Shown: in pieces, positions 54,657 through 63,995 of the stretch | Position numbering within the stretch: the stretch's first letter is position 1 | Layout of the letters: every line of letters starts with the position of its first letter | Source of the DNA: JAWKVD01 sp041398225 | GTDB taxonomy: Bacteria > Pseudomonadota > Alphaproteobacteria > Caulobacterales > Hyphomonadaceae | Reading direction: 5' to 3' | Assembly (NCBI GenBank): GCA_041398225.1 | Contig: JAWKVD010000006.1 | Location: 124,001-188,000, forward strand | Length of the DNA stretch: 64,000 bases | Translations under genes and position numbers: made by a program | The notes under the pieces: generated by a model | Databases searched by the model: none | What the model was told of the DNA's origin: nothing | The model's input: only the letters and a program-made list of their open reading frames with translations

Positions 54657-55337
54657 ATGAGATTGCTCGATCCGGAGTTCTGGAGGCGCAGGCTCACCAA
54701 CCCGAAGGTGATCGCCGGCATGGTGGTGGATTCGCTGCCAATCGTCGGCGTGTTGCTGTGGGGGTGGGGCGCAGCGCCGCTGGTTCTCCTGTATTGGATG
54801 GAGAACCTCATCATCGGCGTGATGACCCTCCCGCGCCTGGTGCTGTCGGGCGTTCGATACGGCGCGCTCGGCATTATCGGAGGCGCCGGAATGGCGCTGT
54901 TCTTCACCTTCCACTACGGCCTGTTCTGCTATGTGCATGGCGTATTTCTGTCCGTGTTTTTCGCGGGGCCTGACTTTTCGCCGGGTGCGCCGGGCCTATC
55001 CGGATTCATGGACATGATCAGGATCGCCCTGACCTCGGGCGAACACCTGAATCTCGCCGTCTATACTCTGGTCGCCTGGCACTTCCTGATGCTGATGTGG
55101 GATTTCGGCGTCCGGGGCGAGTGGCGCCGAACGACGCCGGTTGAGGAAATGGTTCGCCCCTACCAGCGGGTCGTGGTCCTGCACATCGGGCTCTTCGTTG
55201 GCGCGGGCGCGTTGATCGCGCTGGGAGATCCGATGATCGGCGTGCTGGGGTTGATCCTGCTGCGCGTTCTCTGGGGGATTGTCGCCAACGGTGACCGTGA
55301 GGCCAAGTCAACGCCGGAGCCGAGCGCCGCGATCTAG
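54657..55337 (+). CDS. DUF6498-like integral membrane protein
   Basis: The 226-residue protein has about five to six transmembrane helices, beginning with PKVIAGMVVDSLPIVGVLLWG. It carries the aromatic motif LLYWMENLIIGVM (about 44-56) and FTFHYGLFCYVHGVF (about 83-97), both typical of the DUF6498 family. Its function is unknown. GGGGAGA precedes the ATG. Its stop shares CTAG with the convergent DUF1353 gene. Confidence 0.82.
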   Translation: MRLLDPEFWRRRLTNPKVIAGMVVDSLPIVGVLLWGWGAAPLVLLYWMENLIIGVMTLPRLVLSGVRYGALGIIGGAGMALFFTFHYGLFCYVHGVFLSVFFAGPDFSPGAPGLSGFMDMIRIALTSGEHLNLAVYTLVAWHFLMLMWDFGVRGEWRRTTPVEEMVRPYQRVVVLHIGLFVGAGALIALGDPMIGVLGLILLRVLWGIVANGDREAKSTPEPSAAI

Positions 55338-56047
55338 CGGCCTCGGCGAAGAGCCAGATTGGCTTGCCGAAGCGCTTTCCATTGTTCGCGGCTGAGCTCG
55401 CACGTCGCCCACGACGAGCGATATGGCTCCCGGTCGGGCGTCGGATCGACGATCGTCAGATCGTCCAGCTTGCGGAACACGAAGTCGCCCTTGAGGCCGT
55501 AGCCGCCGGCTCCCCCGAGCCGAACGGCCCAGTACATCACCTGCCGCTTCAGCCAGCCGACCTGGAGTAGGCGCAGCGCCTTGACGAACGCCTTGTCCGC
55601 AATCCTGCGATTGCCCCAGTCACCCTTTTGCCCAAGGGCGTACAACCAGTCGTGGATGACCGCCGCTTCCGCATGGCGTCCAAAGGGAGAGATGACCCAC
55701 TGCACGAGGCGCGGGATCGAAGCGAAATCCGTCACGTATCCGCTCGGGGCCACCACGGAAAGCCGCTTCTTGTTGCTCAGAGCGACGACGAAACCGAAGG
55801 GTTGGGAAACGGCGGCGATACGCCGGCTTTTGTCTTTCAGTTCCTTGGGAATGAGCAGAATGGCGAGGGCGGAGACGAAGCCGTCTGTCTCTCGTGCGAA
55901 CAACTGATCGGCGCCGAAGGATTCGCGATCGACGAACGCGGTTTCGCGTCCCGTCGCCACGGCCTCCATCGCTTCGGATATGCCGTTGATGAGATCGCGC
56001 TCGCCCGCCTCGAGCGTGCGCCCTATGCGTTGCTTGTTGTCGGTCAC
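55334..56047 (-). CDS. DUF1353 domain-containing protein
   Basis: The 237-residue protein has a central DUF1353 region: VVAPSGYVTDFASIPRLVQW (about 99-118), and HAEAAVIHDWLYAL, with conserved Asp/His residues suggestive of a catalytic or metal site, then DKAFVKALRLLQVGWLKR. DUF1353 is often found in phage or membrane-associated proteins of unknown role. The N-terminal 60 residues are additional. No phage genes are around. Its 3' end overlaps the convergent DUF6498-like gene by four bases. Confidence 0.82.
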   Translation of the reverse strand: MTDNKQRIGRTLEAGERDLINGISEAMEAVATGRETAFVDRESFGADQLFARETDGFVSALAILLIPKELKDKSRRIAAVSQPFGFVVALSNKKRLSVVAPSGYVTDFASIPRLVQWVISPFGRHAEAAVIHDWLYALGQKGDWGNRRIADKAFVKALRLLQVGWLKRQVMYWAVRLGGAGGYGLKGDFVFRKLDDLTIVDPTPDREPYRSSWATCELSREQWKALRQANLALRRGR

Positions 56048-56088
56048 CGCAGCACCCCCGGTCCGTTCCGCCGTCTCCTGCCCGAAGA

Positions 56089-57495
56089 CTAGAGGACCGG
56101 ATCGGACGTGGCCACCTGTTCCTTCAACCAGGCGTCGAGCGAGGAAAGCGCCCGCAGCGACATCGCCTTCTTGCGGGACCGAGCGCGATCTGCGCCCCGA
56201 AGCCGCTTTCCGTCGGGCCCCTTGGTCTCGAACACGTCCGCTTCAGGGAACAACCCGTAGTTTATGTTCATCGGCTGAAAGCTGCGATCGCCGCTGATAT
56301 GTCCGCCGGTGACGTGCTCGATCAGAGCGCCGAGCGCGGTGTCGGCGGGAGGAGCGTTCAAGGGCCGACCCAGCCGTTCAGCAGCAGCGAGGCGTCCCGC
56401 GATCAAGCCCATGGCGGCGCTTTCGACATAGCCTTCGACGCCCGAGACCTGTCCGGCGAAACGCACGCGCGGGTCCGACTTGAGCCGCAGCTGCTTGTCG
56501 AGCAGACGCGGCGAGTTGATGAACGTGTTGCGGTGGATGCCGCCGAGGCGTTCGAACGCGGCGTTCTCCAGCCCCGGTATCATGCGGAAGATCTCGGTCT
56601 GGGCGCCGTATTTCAACTTGGTTTGAAAGCCGACCATGTTCCACAGCGTGCCAAGCTTGTTGTCCTGGCGCAGCTGCACAATGGCGTGGGCTTTTACGGT
56701 CGGGTTGTGAGGATTGGTGAGGCCGACCGGCTTCATCGGGCCAAAGCGCAGCGTTTCGGGCCCGCGCTCAGCCATCACCTCGATTGGAAGACAGCCCTCG
56801 AAATATGGCGTGCCCTCCCACTCGCGAAACTCCGTTTTCGGCGCCGCCGACAGCGCAGCGAGGAACGACTCGTACTCGTCCTTCGACATCGGGCAGTTGA
56901 TGTAGGCGGCTTCGTCGCCGCCGGGTCCCGGCTTGTCGTAGCGCGACTGCCGCCAGGCCTTGGACATGTCGATGGAGTCGAACCTGACGATTGGCGCGAT
57001 CGCATCGAAGAAGGCGAGGGCGTCCTCGCCGGTATGCTTGAGGATTGCCTGGGCCAGTGCATCGGAGGTCAGCGGCCCGGTGGCGATGATCACGCTGTCC
57101 CACTCGGCGGGCGGCCATCCCGCGATCTCGCCGCGTTCGATCGTGACCAGCGGGTGCGCCTCAAGGGTGGAGGTGACGTCGGCCGAAAAGCCGTGGCGGT
57201 CGACAGCCAGAGCCGATCCGGCCGGCACCTGATGCCGGTCACCGCGCGAGATGATGAGTCCGTTGCAGCGGCGCATCTCCTCATGCAGCAGCCCCACGGC
57301 GTTGTGTTCCCAGTCGTCGGACCTGAAGGAGTTCGAGCAAACCAGCTCGGCCAGACTGTCGGTATGGTGGGCGGCCGTACCGCGTACCGGCCGCATCTCG
57401 TGCAAAACGACCGGAACGCCCGCCTGCGCGATCTGCCAGGCGGCTTCGGAGCCGGCCATGCCGCCGCCGATAACGTGAATGGGTGAAGTTGACAT
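56089..57495 (-). CDS. trmFO: Methylenetetrahydrofolate--tRNA-(uracil-5-)-methyltransferase TrmFO
   Basis: TrmFO forms 5-methyluridine at position 54 of tRNAs using methylenetetrahydrofolate and FAD/NADPH. The 468-residue product begins MSTSPIHVIGGGMAGSEAAW, with the FAD-binding GGGMAG at 10-15. It retains the catalytic cysteines in ELVCSNSFRSD and YINCPMSKDEY, and the FGPMKPVGL and INYGLFP segments. The ATG at 57495 is used, since an upstream in-frame start at 57633 would run through an unconserved leader. It is divergent from the broken TonB-C gene, 43 bp away. Confidence 0.96.
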   Translation of the reverse strand: MSTSPIHVIGGGMAGSEAAWQIAQAGVPVVLHEMRPVRGTAAHHTDSLAELVCSNSFRSDDWEHNAVGLLHEEMRRCNGLIISRGDRHQVPAGSALAVDRHGFSADVTSTLEAHPLVTIERGEIAGWPPAEWDSVIIATGPLTSDALAQAILKHTGEDALAFFDAIAPIVRFDSIDMSKAWRQSRYDKPGPGGDEAAYINCPMSKDEYESFLAALSAAPKTEFREWEGTPYFEGCLPIEVMAERGPETLRFGPMKPVGLTNPHNPTVKAHAIVQLRQDNKLGTLWNMVGFQTKLKYGAQTEIFRMIPGLENAAFERLGGIHRNTFINSPRLLDKQLRLKSDPRVRFAGQVSGVEGYVESAAMGLIAGRLAAAERLGRPLNAPPADTALGALIEHVTGGHISGDRSFQPMNINYGLFPEADVFETKGPDGKRLRGADRARSRKKAMSLRALSSLDAWLKEQVATSDPVL

Positions 57496-57538
57496 AGTTC
57501 GTATAGGCAGGAATGGCCCGATGCTAAAGGGGGACAAA

Positions 57539-58698
57539 ATGCACGTTGGTTCAGCGCGCGCTTCTAACAACATTGGTCGCGCTTCTTGTCGCGACCGTCG
57601 GGGGACCTGGAGCCGCCCACGCCGACCTCGCAAGCTATTCGGCTGCGGTCCAAAACAACGATTTTGACGCCGCCGCGTCCGAGGCGGCCGCGACTTGGCC
57701 GACCCTGGACAAAAGTCGGTCCGATATCAGCCTGATCGCTCGGGAGTTCGCGTGGATGTCGATGCTTGCGCATCGTCAGCACGACGCCCAAGTGTATCTC
57801 GATTTTCTCGATGGTCCTCGCCGCGGCAGGCGACAAGACCCCGATTACAACGCGGGTCCTGAAAGCCTGGATGACCTATCGCCAGATCGGCGATCACGAC
57901 AGCACGGCGGCGCTGATGACCGAGCTAGCGGCCAGCCGCGATGCAAAGTCGGCGGATCTTGTGGCGATCGTAGCCGCGGACGAGCTGGCGAACGACGGCG
58001 TAGCGAGGCCGCCGAGATCGCCGCCGCGCTGCAGGCTCAGCGCGGCGAGCCCGCTGTCGGAGCGCCGCCGCTACCAGCTGGTCCTGTTGGTGAACAACTT
58101 CATGAAGGAGAAGAGGAACGCCTCGAAGAGGTTGAACACCTACAGCGATGTTGTTCGTTTGGACGATCTTCTTTTCCGCGACGCTTTTCATCCGGCGAAC
58201 CGGCCGATGCGCGACGATTTGCTTAAGGTGCATGATGAGACATGGGCGTGGCGGATCGCGCTGGACTCGGTCCTGAGTTCCTCGGGGCAGGGTATGACGG
58301 AGTTCACGACATCACACGACGAAAATCGAAGATTCGAATTCCTTGAACAGCCTGCCGACAAAGAGGTCGCGGTCTTGCCGCCATGTCCCGGAACGCTGAC
58401 CGGGACGGACGATATCACCTATCCGTATCGGGCGAGCGTCGAGATGATCGTCGCCGCCGTCGTCTACCAGTTCAGGGTAGATGCCGAGGGCAAGGTCGCC
58501 GACCTGAACATTCTGGCTTCCGCGCCAAGCGAAGGTGGATTTTCGGAGGCCGTAATCGAGTCCGCGAAGAACTGGAGATACGTTCCGGACGAGGGTGTCG
58601 ATACGCAAACCTGCACGATGGCCAGCCCGATGCGAGTCGGAAGTTATCAGTTTCTGCTGAAGCACCGCGAATACATCGACAAGAAGAAAAAGCGCTGA
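57539..58698 (+). pseudogene. Frameshifted secreted protein with TonB C-terminal domain
   Basis: The gene is split across frames. Its best start is ATG 57539, four bases after GGGGGA, but the signal peptide (ALLTTLVALLVATVGGPGAAHA) is read in the next frame, reachable directly only from TTG 57546. That frame encodes ADLASYSAAVQNNDFDAAAS to VYLDFLDG (about 57818). The continuation GDKTPITTRVLKAWMTYRQI and a C-terminal TonB-type domain (VVYQFRVDAEGKVADLNIL ... KNWRYVPDE) lie in another frame ending at 58698. A stretch near 58000-58050 (SEAAEIAAALQAQRGEP) again reads best in the first frame. Three to four indels suggest decay or sequencing error. Intact homologues would be periplasmic proteins of unknown role. 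Confidence 0.75.
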
Positions 58699-58722
58699 CG
58701 CAGTTGGCGCGGGTACAATAGA

Positions 58723-58754
58723 AAACGCCCGGCCTGCGTGCAGGCCGGGCGTTT
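58723..58754. terminator. Strong bidirectional terminator between the broken gene and hup
   Basis: AAACGCCCGGCCTGC and its exact complement form a 15-bp stem with a two-base loop, flanked by A/T runs on both sides. It lies 24 bp after the broken gene and 25 bp after the HU stop on the other strand, so it can terminate both transcripts. Confidence 0.88.
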
Positions 58755-58779
58755 CCGTGACTCAAGGTCGGCGTAAAGC

Positions 58780-59103
58780 CTAGACCGATTCCTTCAGCTC
58801 TTTCGCAGCACGGAACGCGACCTTCTTGGACGCCTTGATCTTGATTTGCTCGCCGGTGGCCGGGTTGCGGCCCATGCGCGCCGGGCGTTTGCGAACCTGC
58901 AGAATGCCCAGACCGGTGAGGCGGATACGATCGCCTTTCTTGAGATGCTTCGTGACCATGGCCACCATCTCGTTGAGCATGGCTTCAGCATGCTTCTTCG
59001 GCATTTCGTTGCTTTCCGCCAGAGCAGCAGCGATCTGCTTGAGGCTGACGGTGTTGACTTTGGCGGGCGCTTTTTTAGCGGGCGCCTTGGCGGCAGTGGC
59101 CAT
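58780..59103 (-). CDS. hup: HU-family DNA-binding protein
   Basis: This 107-residue nucleoid protein has an N-terminal Ala/Lys/Pro-rich extension of about 18 residues (MATAAKAPAKKAPAKVNT) and then the HU fold. The fold runs from LKQIAAALAESNEMPKKHAE through DRIRLTGLGILQVRKR to the arm with RMGRNPATGEQIKI and AFRAAKELKE. The arm proline (NPATGE) that intercalates into DNA is present. AAGGAGT precedes the ATG at 59103; an upstream in-frame start is rejected because the sequence before it is not conserved. It is monocistronic with a strong terminator. Confidence 0.94.
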   Translation of the reverse strand: MATAAKAPAKKAPAKVNTVSLKQIAAALAESNEMPKKHAEAMLNEMVAMVTKHLKKGDRIRLTGLGILQVRKRPARMGRNPATGEQIKIKASKKVAFRAAKELKESV

Positions 59104-59340
59104 GTGATACGACTCCTTTTGAAGACCGCTTCGCCTGGGTGGTTTGTTTGTTCGCCAGACGAGTGCGCCTGTCGGACCCCAGAGAAGCGCGGATTTCAAG
59201 TAGGATTCGCTGCGATTTCACATCCAAAATGCTGAAAATCACTGGAAAACCGCGCTTTTCACACTCGTGAGGCGAGAAAAGCACTGACCGTTCGGGCTTT
59301 CCGGGCCCACTTCGGCGCGGCGAGACGAGCGTTCAGACCC

Positions 59341-62283
59341 TCACTTTGCGGTCGCCGAAACCTTCTTGCGCCGCGAACGTGCGGGCTTCGCAGCGGCTTT
59401 CCGGGTCGCCGCGGCACGATTGTTTCGGCGCTTCTCCTGACGCTCGAACGTCTCCTTCAGGAACTTCCCGGTCCAGCTCTTGCCGTTCGCGGCGACCTCT
59501 TCGGGCGTCCCCACAGCCACGATTTCGCCGCCGCCGTCGCCGCCGTCCGGGCCCAGATCGACGATCCAGTCCGCGACTTTGATGACGTCCAGATTGTGTT
59601 CGATGACGACGACCGTATTGCCGTTGTCGACCAGTTCCTGAAGCACCGCCAGAAGCGCTCGCACATCCTCGAAGTGGAGGCCTGTGGTCGGCTCATCGAG
59701 GATGTACAGGGTTCGTCCGGTCGCTCGCTTCGACAATTCCTTCGCCAGTTTCACGCGCTGAGCCTCGCCGCCCGAAAGCGTCGTCGCTTGCTGTCCGACT
59801 TTCACATAACCAAGACCGACGCGAGACAAAGTCTCCATCTTTGAGCGGATGCCTGGAACGGCGCTGAAGAAGACCTTCGCTTCGTCGACCGTCATGTCGA
59901 GCACGTCAGCGATGGATTTGCCCTTGTATTGAACTTCGAGCGTTTCGCGATTGTAGCGTTTGCCCTTGCAGACGTCGCACGTGACATAGACGTCCGGCAG
60001 GAAGTGCATCTCGATCTTGACCACCCCGTCGCCCTGACAGGCCTCGCAACGTCCGCCTTTCACGTTGAAGGAAAACCGCCCGGCGGCGTATCCGCGCGCT
60101 TTGGACTCGGGCAGTCCCGTGTACCAGTCACGTATCGGGCCGAAGGCTCCGGTGTAGGTCGCGGGGTTGGAACGCGGCGTGCGCCCGATTGGCGATTGGT
60201 CGATGTCGATGATCTTGTCGAGGTGCTCCACGCCCTCGATCTTTGTGTGCGGCGCCGGCGCGTCAGACGCGCCGTTCAGGCGCCGCGCCAATGCCTTGTA
60301 GAGAGTCTCGATAACGAGCGTCGACTTGCCGCCGCCGGAGACGCCGGTAACGCAGGTCAGCGTTCCAAGCGGAATCTCGGCGGTGACGGATTTCAGGTTG
60401 TTGCCCGTTGCGCCGATGACTCGAACCGACTTGGTTTTGGATCCCCAGCGCCGCCGTGTCGGGATCGCGATCTCCTCCTCACCGGACAGGTATTTTCCGG
60501 TGAGGCTGTTCGGGTTCGCCATAATCTCCGCGGGCGTACCTTCAGCGATCACTTCGCCGCCATGAACGCCGGCGCGCGGACCCATGTCGACGACGTGGTC
60601 GGCGGTTAGAATGGCGTCTTCGTCATGCTCGACCACCAGCACGGAGTTGCCCAGATCTCGCAAGCGCCGCAGCGTCTCCAGCAGGCGCTCATTGTCTCGC
60701 TGGTGCAGGCCGATCGAGGGTTCATCAAGCACGTAGAGAACGCCGGAAAGGCCGGAGCCGATCTGCGAGGCGAGGCGGATGCGTTGGCTTTCCCCGCCCG
60801 ACAATGTTCCGGATGCGCGCGACAATGTCAGGTATTCGAGGCCCACGGCGTTCAGAAACTCCAGGCGATCCCGAATTTCCTTCAGGATACGCGCCGCGAT
60901 CTCGTTCTGCTTTTGGGTGAGTTTCTTCGGGAGGGCTTCGAACCAGTCTCGCGCGGTGCGGATGGAATGCGAGGTCGCCTCGGAGATGGTCGCGCCGTTG
61001 ATCTTCACCGCCAGCGCTTCGGGGCGCAGCCGCGCGCCGCCGCATGCTGGGCAGGGCGCCGCCGTCTGATACTTCGATATCTCCTCGCGCATCCACTGGC
61101 TGTCGGTTTCCCGAAACCGGCGCTCAAGATTTCCGACAACGCCTTCGAACGACTTCGTCACTTCGTAGCGACGCATGCCGTCGTCGAAGACGAACTTCAC
61201 TTCCTCGTCGCCTGTGCCGAACAGGATCACGTCCCGCGCCTTCTGCGGGAGTTTCGACCAGGCGGTGTCGAGCTTGAACCTGTACGCCTTTCCAAGCGCC
61301 TCGAGCGTTTGCGTTTGCAGCGGTGAGGCGGCCTTTCCCCATGGCGCGATCGCGCCCTCGTTCAGCGTCTTGTCCGGGTCGGGAACGATGAGGGCTGGAT
61401 CAACCTTGAGCTGTTCGCCAAGGCCATCGCATGTCGGGCAGGCCCCGAAAGGATTGTTGAATGAGAACAGACGCGGCTCGATCTCCGGAATAGTGAAGCC
61501 GGAAACCGGGCACGCGAACTTGGCCGAGAACGTCACGCGGCGCGGTTCGGCGTCACCCTCCGCGACAAACTCGGCGACGGCGATGCCGTCTGCAAGATCG
61601 AGCGCCTGCTCGAAACCCTCGGCCAGTCGCTGCTCCATCCCTTTTCGGATGACCAGCCGGTCCACCACCACGTCAATGTCGTGCTTCAGCTTCTTGTCGA
61701 GCTTGGGAGGCTCCTCGAGTTCGTAATATTCGCCGTCGACCTTCACGCGCTGAAAGCCCCGCTTCAGCAGGTCCGCGAATTCCTTTCGATACTCGCCTTT
61801 GCGACCGCGGATCATCGGCGCAAGCAGGTAGAACCGGGCGCCGTCTCCAAACGCCATGGCCTGGTCGACCATCTGCGAAACGGTCTGGCTTTCAATCGGA
61901 AGTCCGGTCGCGGGCGAGTACGGCACTCCGACCCGCGCCCACAACAGCCTCATATAATCGTAGATTTCAGTGACCGTGCCGACGGTCGAACGCGGATTTC
62001 GCGATGTCGTCTTTTGCTCGATCGAAATCGCCGGCGAGAGGCCTTCGATGCGCTCAACATCGGGCTTCTGCATCAGCTCGAGGAACTGACGCGCATAGGC
62101 CGACAGCGATTCAACATAGCGCCGCTGGCCTTCGGCGTAGATGGTGTCGAACGCCAGCGAGGATTTCCCTGAGCCGGAAAGCCCTGTCAGCACCACCAGC
62201 TGATTGCGCGGAATGTCGACATCGACATTTTTCAGATTGTGCTCGCGCGCGCCGCGAACGCGAATGTGAGTGAGTTCGGACAT
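59341..62283 (-). CDS. uvrA: Excinuclease ABC subunit A (UvrA)
   Basis: UvrA is the damage-recognition ATPase of nucleotide excision repair. The 980-residue protein has both ABC modules: Walker A GLSGSGKS (34-41) and GVSGGGKST; signatures LSGGESQRIRLASQ and LSGGEAQRVKLAKEL. The C-terminal zinc finger is complete (CEACQGDG ... CDVCKGKRY). The first zinc site reads CPVSG ... CPTCDGLG, with Ser where most UvrA have the second Cys; this is known in alphaproteobacteria. A Lys/Arg-rich tail (KRRNNRAAATRKAAAK) follows. The ATG at 62283 is the usual family start. uvrA and ssb are divergent, as often in alphaproteobacteria. Confidence 0.98.
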   Translation of the reverse strand: MSELTHIRVRGAREHNLKNVDVDIPRNQLVVLTGLSGSGKSSLAFDTIYAEGQRRYVESLSAYARQFLELMQKPDVERIEGLSPAISIEQKTTSRNPRSTVGTVTEIYDYMRLLWARVGVPYSPATGLPIESQTVSQMVDQAMAFGDGARFYLLAPMIRGRKGEYRKEFADLLKRGFQRVKVDGEYYELEEPPKLDKKLKHDIDVVVDRLVIRKGMEQRLAEGFEQALDLADGIAVAEFVAEGDAEPRRVTFSAKFACPVSGFTIPEIEPRLFSFNNPFGACPTCDGLGEQLKVDPALIVPDPDKTLNEGAIAPWGKAASPLQTQTLEALGKAYRFKLDTAWSKLPQKARDVILFGTGDEEVKFVFDDGMRRYEVTKSFEGVVGNLERRFRETDSQWMREEISKYQTAAPCPACGGARLRPEALAVKINGATISEATSHSIRTARDWFEALPKKLTQKQNEIAARILKEIRDRLEFLNAVGLEYLTLSRASGTLSGGESQRIRLASQIGSGLSGVLYVLDEPSIGLHQRDNERLLETLRRLRDLGNSVLVVEHDEDAILTADHVVDMGPRAGVHGGEVIAEGTPAEIMANPNSLTGKYLSGEEEIAIPTRRRWGSKTKSVRVIGATGNNLKSVTAEIPLGTLTCVTGVSGGGKSTLVIETLYKALARRLNGASDAPAPHTKIEGVEHLDKIIDIDQSPIGRTPRSNPATYTGAFGPIRDWYTGLPESKARGYAAGRFSFNVKGGRCEACQGDGVVKIEMHFLPDVYVTCDVCKGKRYNRETLEVQYKGKSIADVLDMTVDEAKVFFSAVPGIRSKMETLSRVGLGYVKVGQQATTLSGGEAQRVKLAKELSKRATGRTLYILDEPTTGLHFEDVRALLAVLQELVDNGNTVVVIEHNLDVIKVADWIVDLGPDGGDGGGEIVAVGTPEEVAANGKSWTGKFLKETFERQEKRRNNRAAATRKAAAKPARSRRKKVSATAK

Positions 62284-62402
62284 GCGTGTCTCTGGAACGC
62301 CCGGGGAGTAGGGGATGGATCTATTTGGGGTGAGACGGGGCTGGTGTCGAATCAACCGAGCTCAACCAAAGGAACGTAAGCAGAACACGCTGCGCTTGTC
62401 TT

Positions 62403-62423
62403 CCCCGGACCGCGAGTCCGGGG
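62403..62423. repeat. Short palindrome CCCCGGAC-N5-GTCCGGGG
   Basis: A perfect 8-bp-arm inverted repeat in the uvrA-SET intergenic region. Its CCGG-rich arms resemble those of the REP-like element at 48972-49088, so it may be a degenerate relative. No T-run is present, and it lies upstream of both divergent genes, so a terminator role is unlikely. Confidence 0.45.
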
Positions 62424-62561
62424 TCGTTCGCCGCACACCAAGGCGGCGCCAAGCCGCTCAATTCGCCCATGGCGCGAACAGCGCTGCCCGAATGCGCCCT
62501 GAACCCAAACTGCGACGCCAAGACCATTGAAGCGCGTGCGATCCGGGGCTAGTTCGCCGCC

Positions 62562-63038
62562 ATGGCTGACAGACCTTTCAGAATCGGCCGGTCGAAGACC
62601 GGGTTGGGCCTCTTTGCGACAGAGGCGATCCCCAAGGGCGTCCGCATCTTTGAATACACTGGGAAAGTGGTTTCGAACGAAGAGTCGAGCCGAATGACCG
62701 GTACGCCGCGCTATCTCTGCCATCTGAACAAGAACCAGATGCTGGACGGATCGCCGCGGAGCAATATCGGTCGTTACGCCAACCACTCCTGCGCGCCCAA
62801 CTCCGAGATGTATGTCTATCGCGGCCATGTCTACGTGAGGTCCATCCGCGTCATCAAAGTCGGCGAAGAGATCACCTACGACTATGGCAAGGAGTATTTT
62901 GACGCGCTGATCGGCAAGGAGAAGTGCCTGTGCACGGCTTGCGTCAAACGTCGGGCGCGGAAGGCCAGCCAGCCAGCGACCCGCAAGGCGGATGTTTCCC
63001 GCACGCAGGCGGGCAAGCGAACGGCGCGCCGCGCCTGA
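62562..63038 (+). CDS. SET-domain protein-lysine methyltransferase
   Basis: The 158-residue protein is a stand-alone SET domain. Visible are the N-terminal GRSKTGLGLFATEAIPKG, the AdoMet-binding/pseudoknot motif RYANHSCAPNSE (about 71-82), and EITYDYGKEYF (about 104-114). A post-SET-like cysteine cluster CLCTACVKRR follows, and a basic, Lys/Arg-rich tail. It would methylate lysine side chains using S-adenosylmethionine. Bacterial SET proteins of this size are scattered; the basic tail suggests nucleic-acid or nucleoid-protein binding (for example HU), but that is inference. It lies between divergent uvrA and a small membrane-protein gene. Confidence 0.9.
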   Translation: MADRPFRIGRSKTGLGLFATEAIPKGVRIFEYTGKVVSNEESSRMTGTPRYLCHLNKNQMLDGSPRSNIGRYANHSCAPNSEMYVYRGHVYVRSIRVIKVGEEITYDYGKEYFDALIGKEKCLCTACVKRRARKASQPATRKADVSRTQAGKRTARRA

Positions 63039-63144
63039 TCGCCGGTTAGCCGGCTTAAACCCAGGCTATCGTTCTTTTCATGCGTCGTTCGGTTGCCGTT
63101 CATGTTCGGAACGCCACCTTTCTCATGCAACGTGGGAGCGGACC

Positions 63145-63324
63145 ATGCAGACGGCATCAGGAAAGAACAGGACTGGTCGTACCGGCAAAGGCGTCAAGGT
63201 GATCCTCCTCGCCTCTCTGATCGTTTGGGGCGTGTCTCTGGCCTATGACTTCTCGCGGCCGCATTCTTCCCTGACGGGCGGCGGCCACGCAGCAGCGGTT
63301 GAACGGCTTGTTGCGGAGAGCTAG
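63145..63324 (+). CDS. Small single-span membrane protein
   Basis: The 59-residue product begins MQTASGKNRTGRTGKGVKVI, a basic N-terminus, followed by one transmembrane helix (VILLASLIVWGVSLAYDF) and a short polar tail. GGGAG lies six bases before the ATG at 63145. A longer in-frame reading from 62992 overlaps the SET gene in another frame and is rejected. The basic N-terminus would keep it cytoplasmic with the tail outside. It precedes ssb by 182 bp on the same strand. No family is known to me. Confidence 0.6.
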   Translation: MQTASGKNRTGRTGKGVKVILLASLIVWGVSLAYDFSRPHSSLTGGGHAAAVERLVAES

Positions 63325-63506
63325 CCCACACGGCTCACCCGCACACAAAATCCTTGCCGCAAGAACAAAAACGGAACATAAGAACTGTGTAGAGACTGGC
63401 GAGAGGGCGTGAACAGGCCTTCACGCCGGTCTATGAGGTTCAATGTGTCTGGAACCGGAGCACGGGCGAAATTCGCCGTGGGGCCGGAGAGCGATTGGAG
63501 AGCGGC

Positions 63507-63995
63507 ATGGCGGGATCGGTCAACAAGGTCATCCTGGTGGGCAATCTGGGACGTGACCCCGAAATCAAGCAACTGCCGAGCGGCTCATCGATCGCAAACC
63601 TGTCGGTGGCGACCTCCGAGAACTGGCGCGACAAGGCCTCCGGCGAACGCCGCGAGCGGACCGAGTGGCACCGCGTGGTGATCTTTTCGGAGGGCTTGGT
63701 TCGAATCGCCGAGCAGTATCTGCGCAAGGGCTCGAAAGTGTACCTGGAGGGGCAACTTGAGACTCGGAAGTGGCAGGACAAGGAAGGCAACGATCGGTAT
63801 TCCACCGAAGTCGTGCTGCGGAACTTCAATTCGGTGCTGACCATGCTGGACGGCCGCAATGATGGCGACGGCGACCGTATGCGTGATGATCGCGGCGGGT
63901 CCCGTGGCGGCGGCGGCGGTGGCGGGCGCGGCGGTTCTCGTGAGGTCGAGGATTTCAGCCGCGGGGACGACTTTAACGACGAGATCCCGTTCTAG
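63507..63995 (+). CDS. ssb: Single-stranded DNA-binding protein
   Basis: SSB coats single-stranded DNA during replication and repair and recruits partners through its C-terminal tip. The 162-residue protein has the OB-fold (MAGSVNKVILVGNLGRDPEI; TEWHRVVIFSEGL; GSKVYLEGQLETRKW), a glycine/arginine-rich linker (about 128-145), and the acidic tip NDEIPF. GGAG lies six bases before the ATG at 63507. It is divergent from uvrA, with the SET and small membrane-protein genes between them. The gene ends five bases before the window does. Confidence 0.97.
   Translation: MAGSVNKVILVGNLGRDPEIKQLPSGSSIANLSVATSENWRDKASGERRERTEWHRVVIFSEGLVRIAEQYLRKGSKVYLEGQLETRKWQDKEGNDRYSTEVVLRNFNSVLTMLDGRNDGDGDRMRDDRGGSRGGGGGGGRGGSREVEDFSRGDDFNDEIPF

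Noticed and set aside
57479..57667. A 62-codon frame overlapping the start of trmFO and the broken TonB-C gene
   Set aside because: It combines the ATG of the broken gene with an out-of-frame continuation and does not encode a plausible protein.
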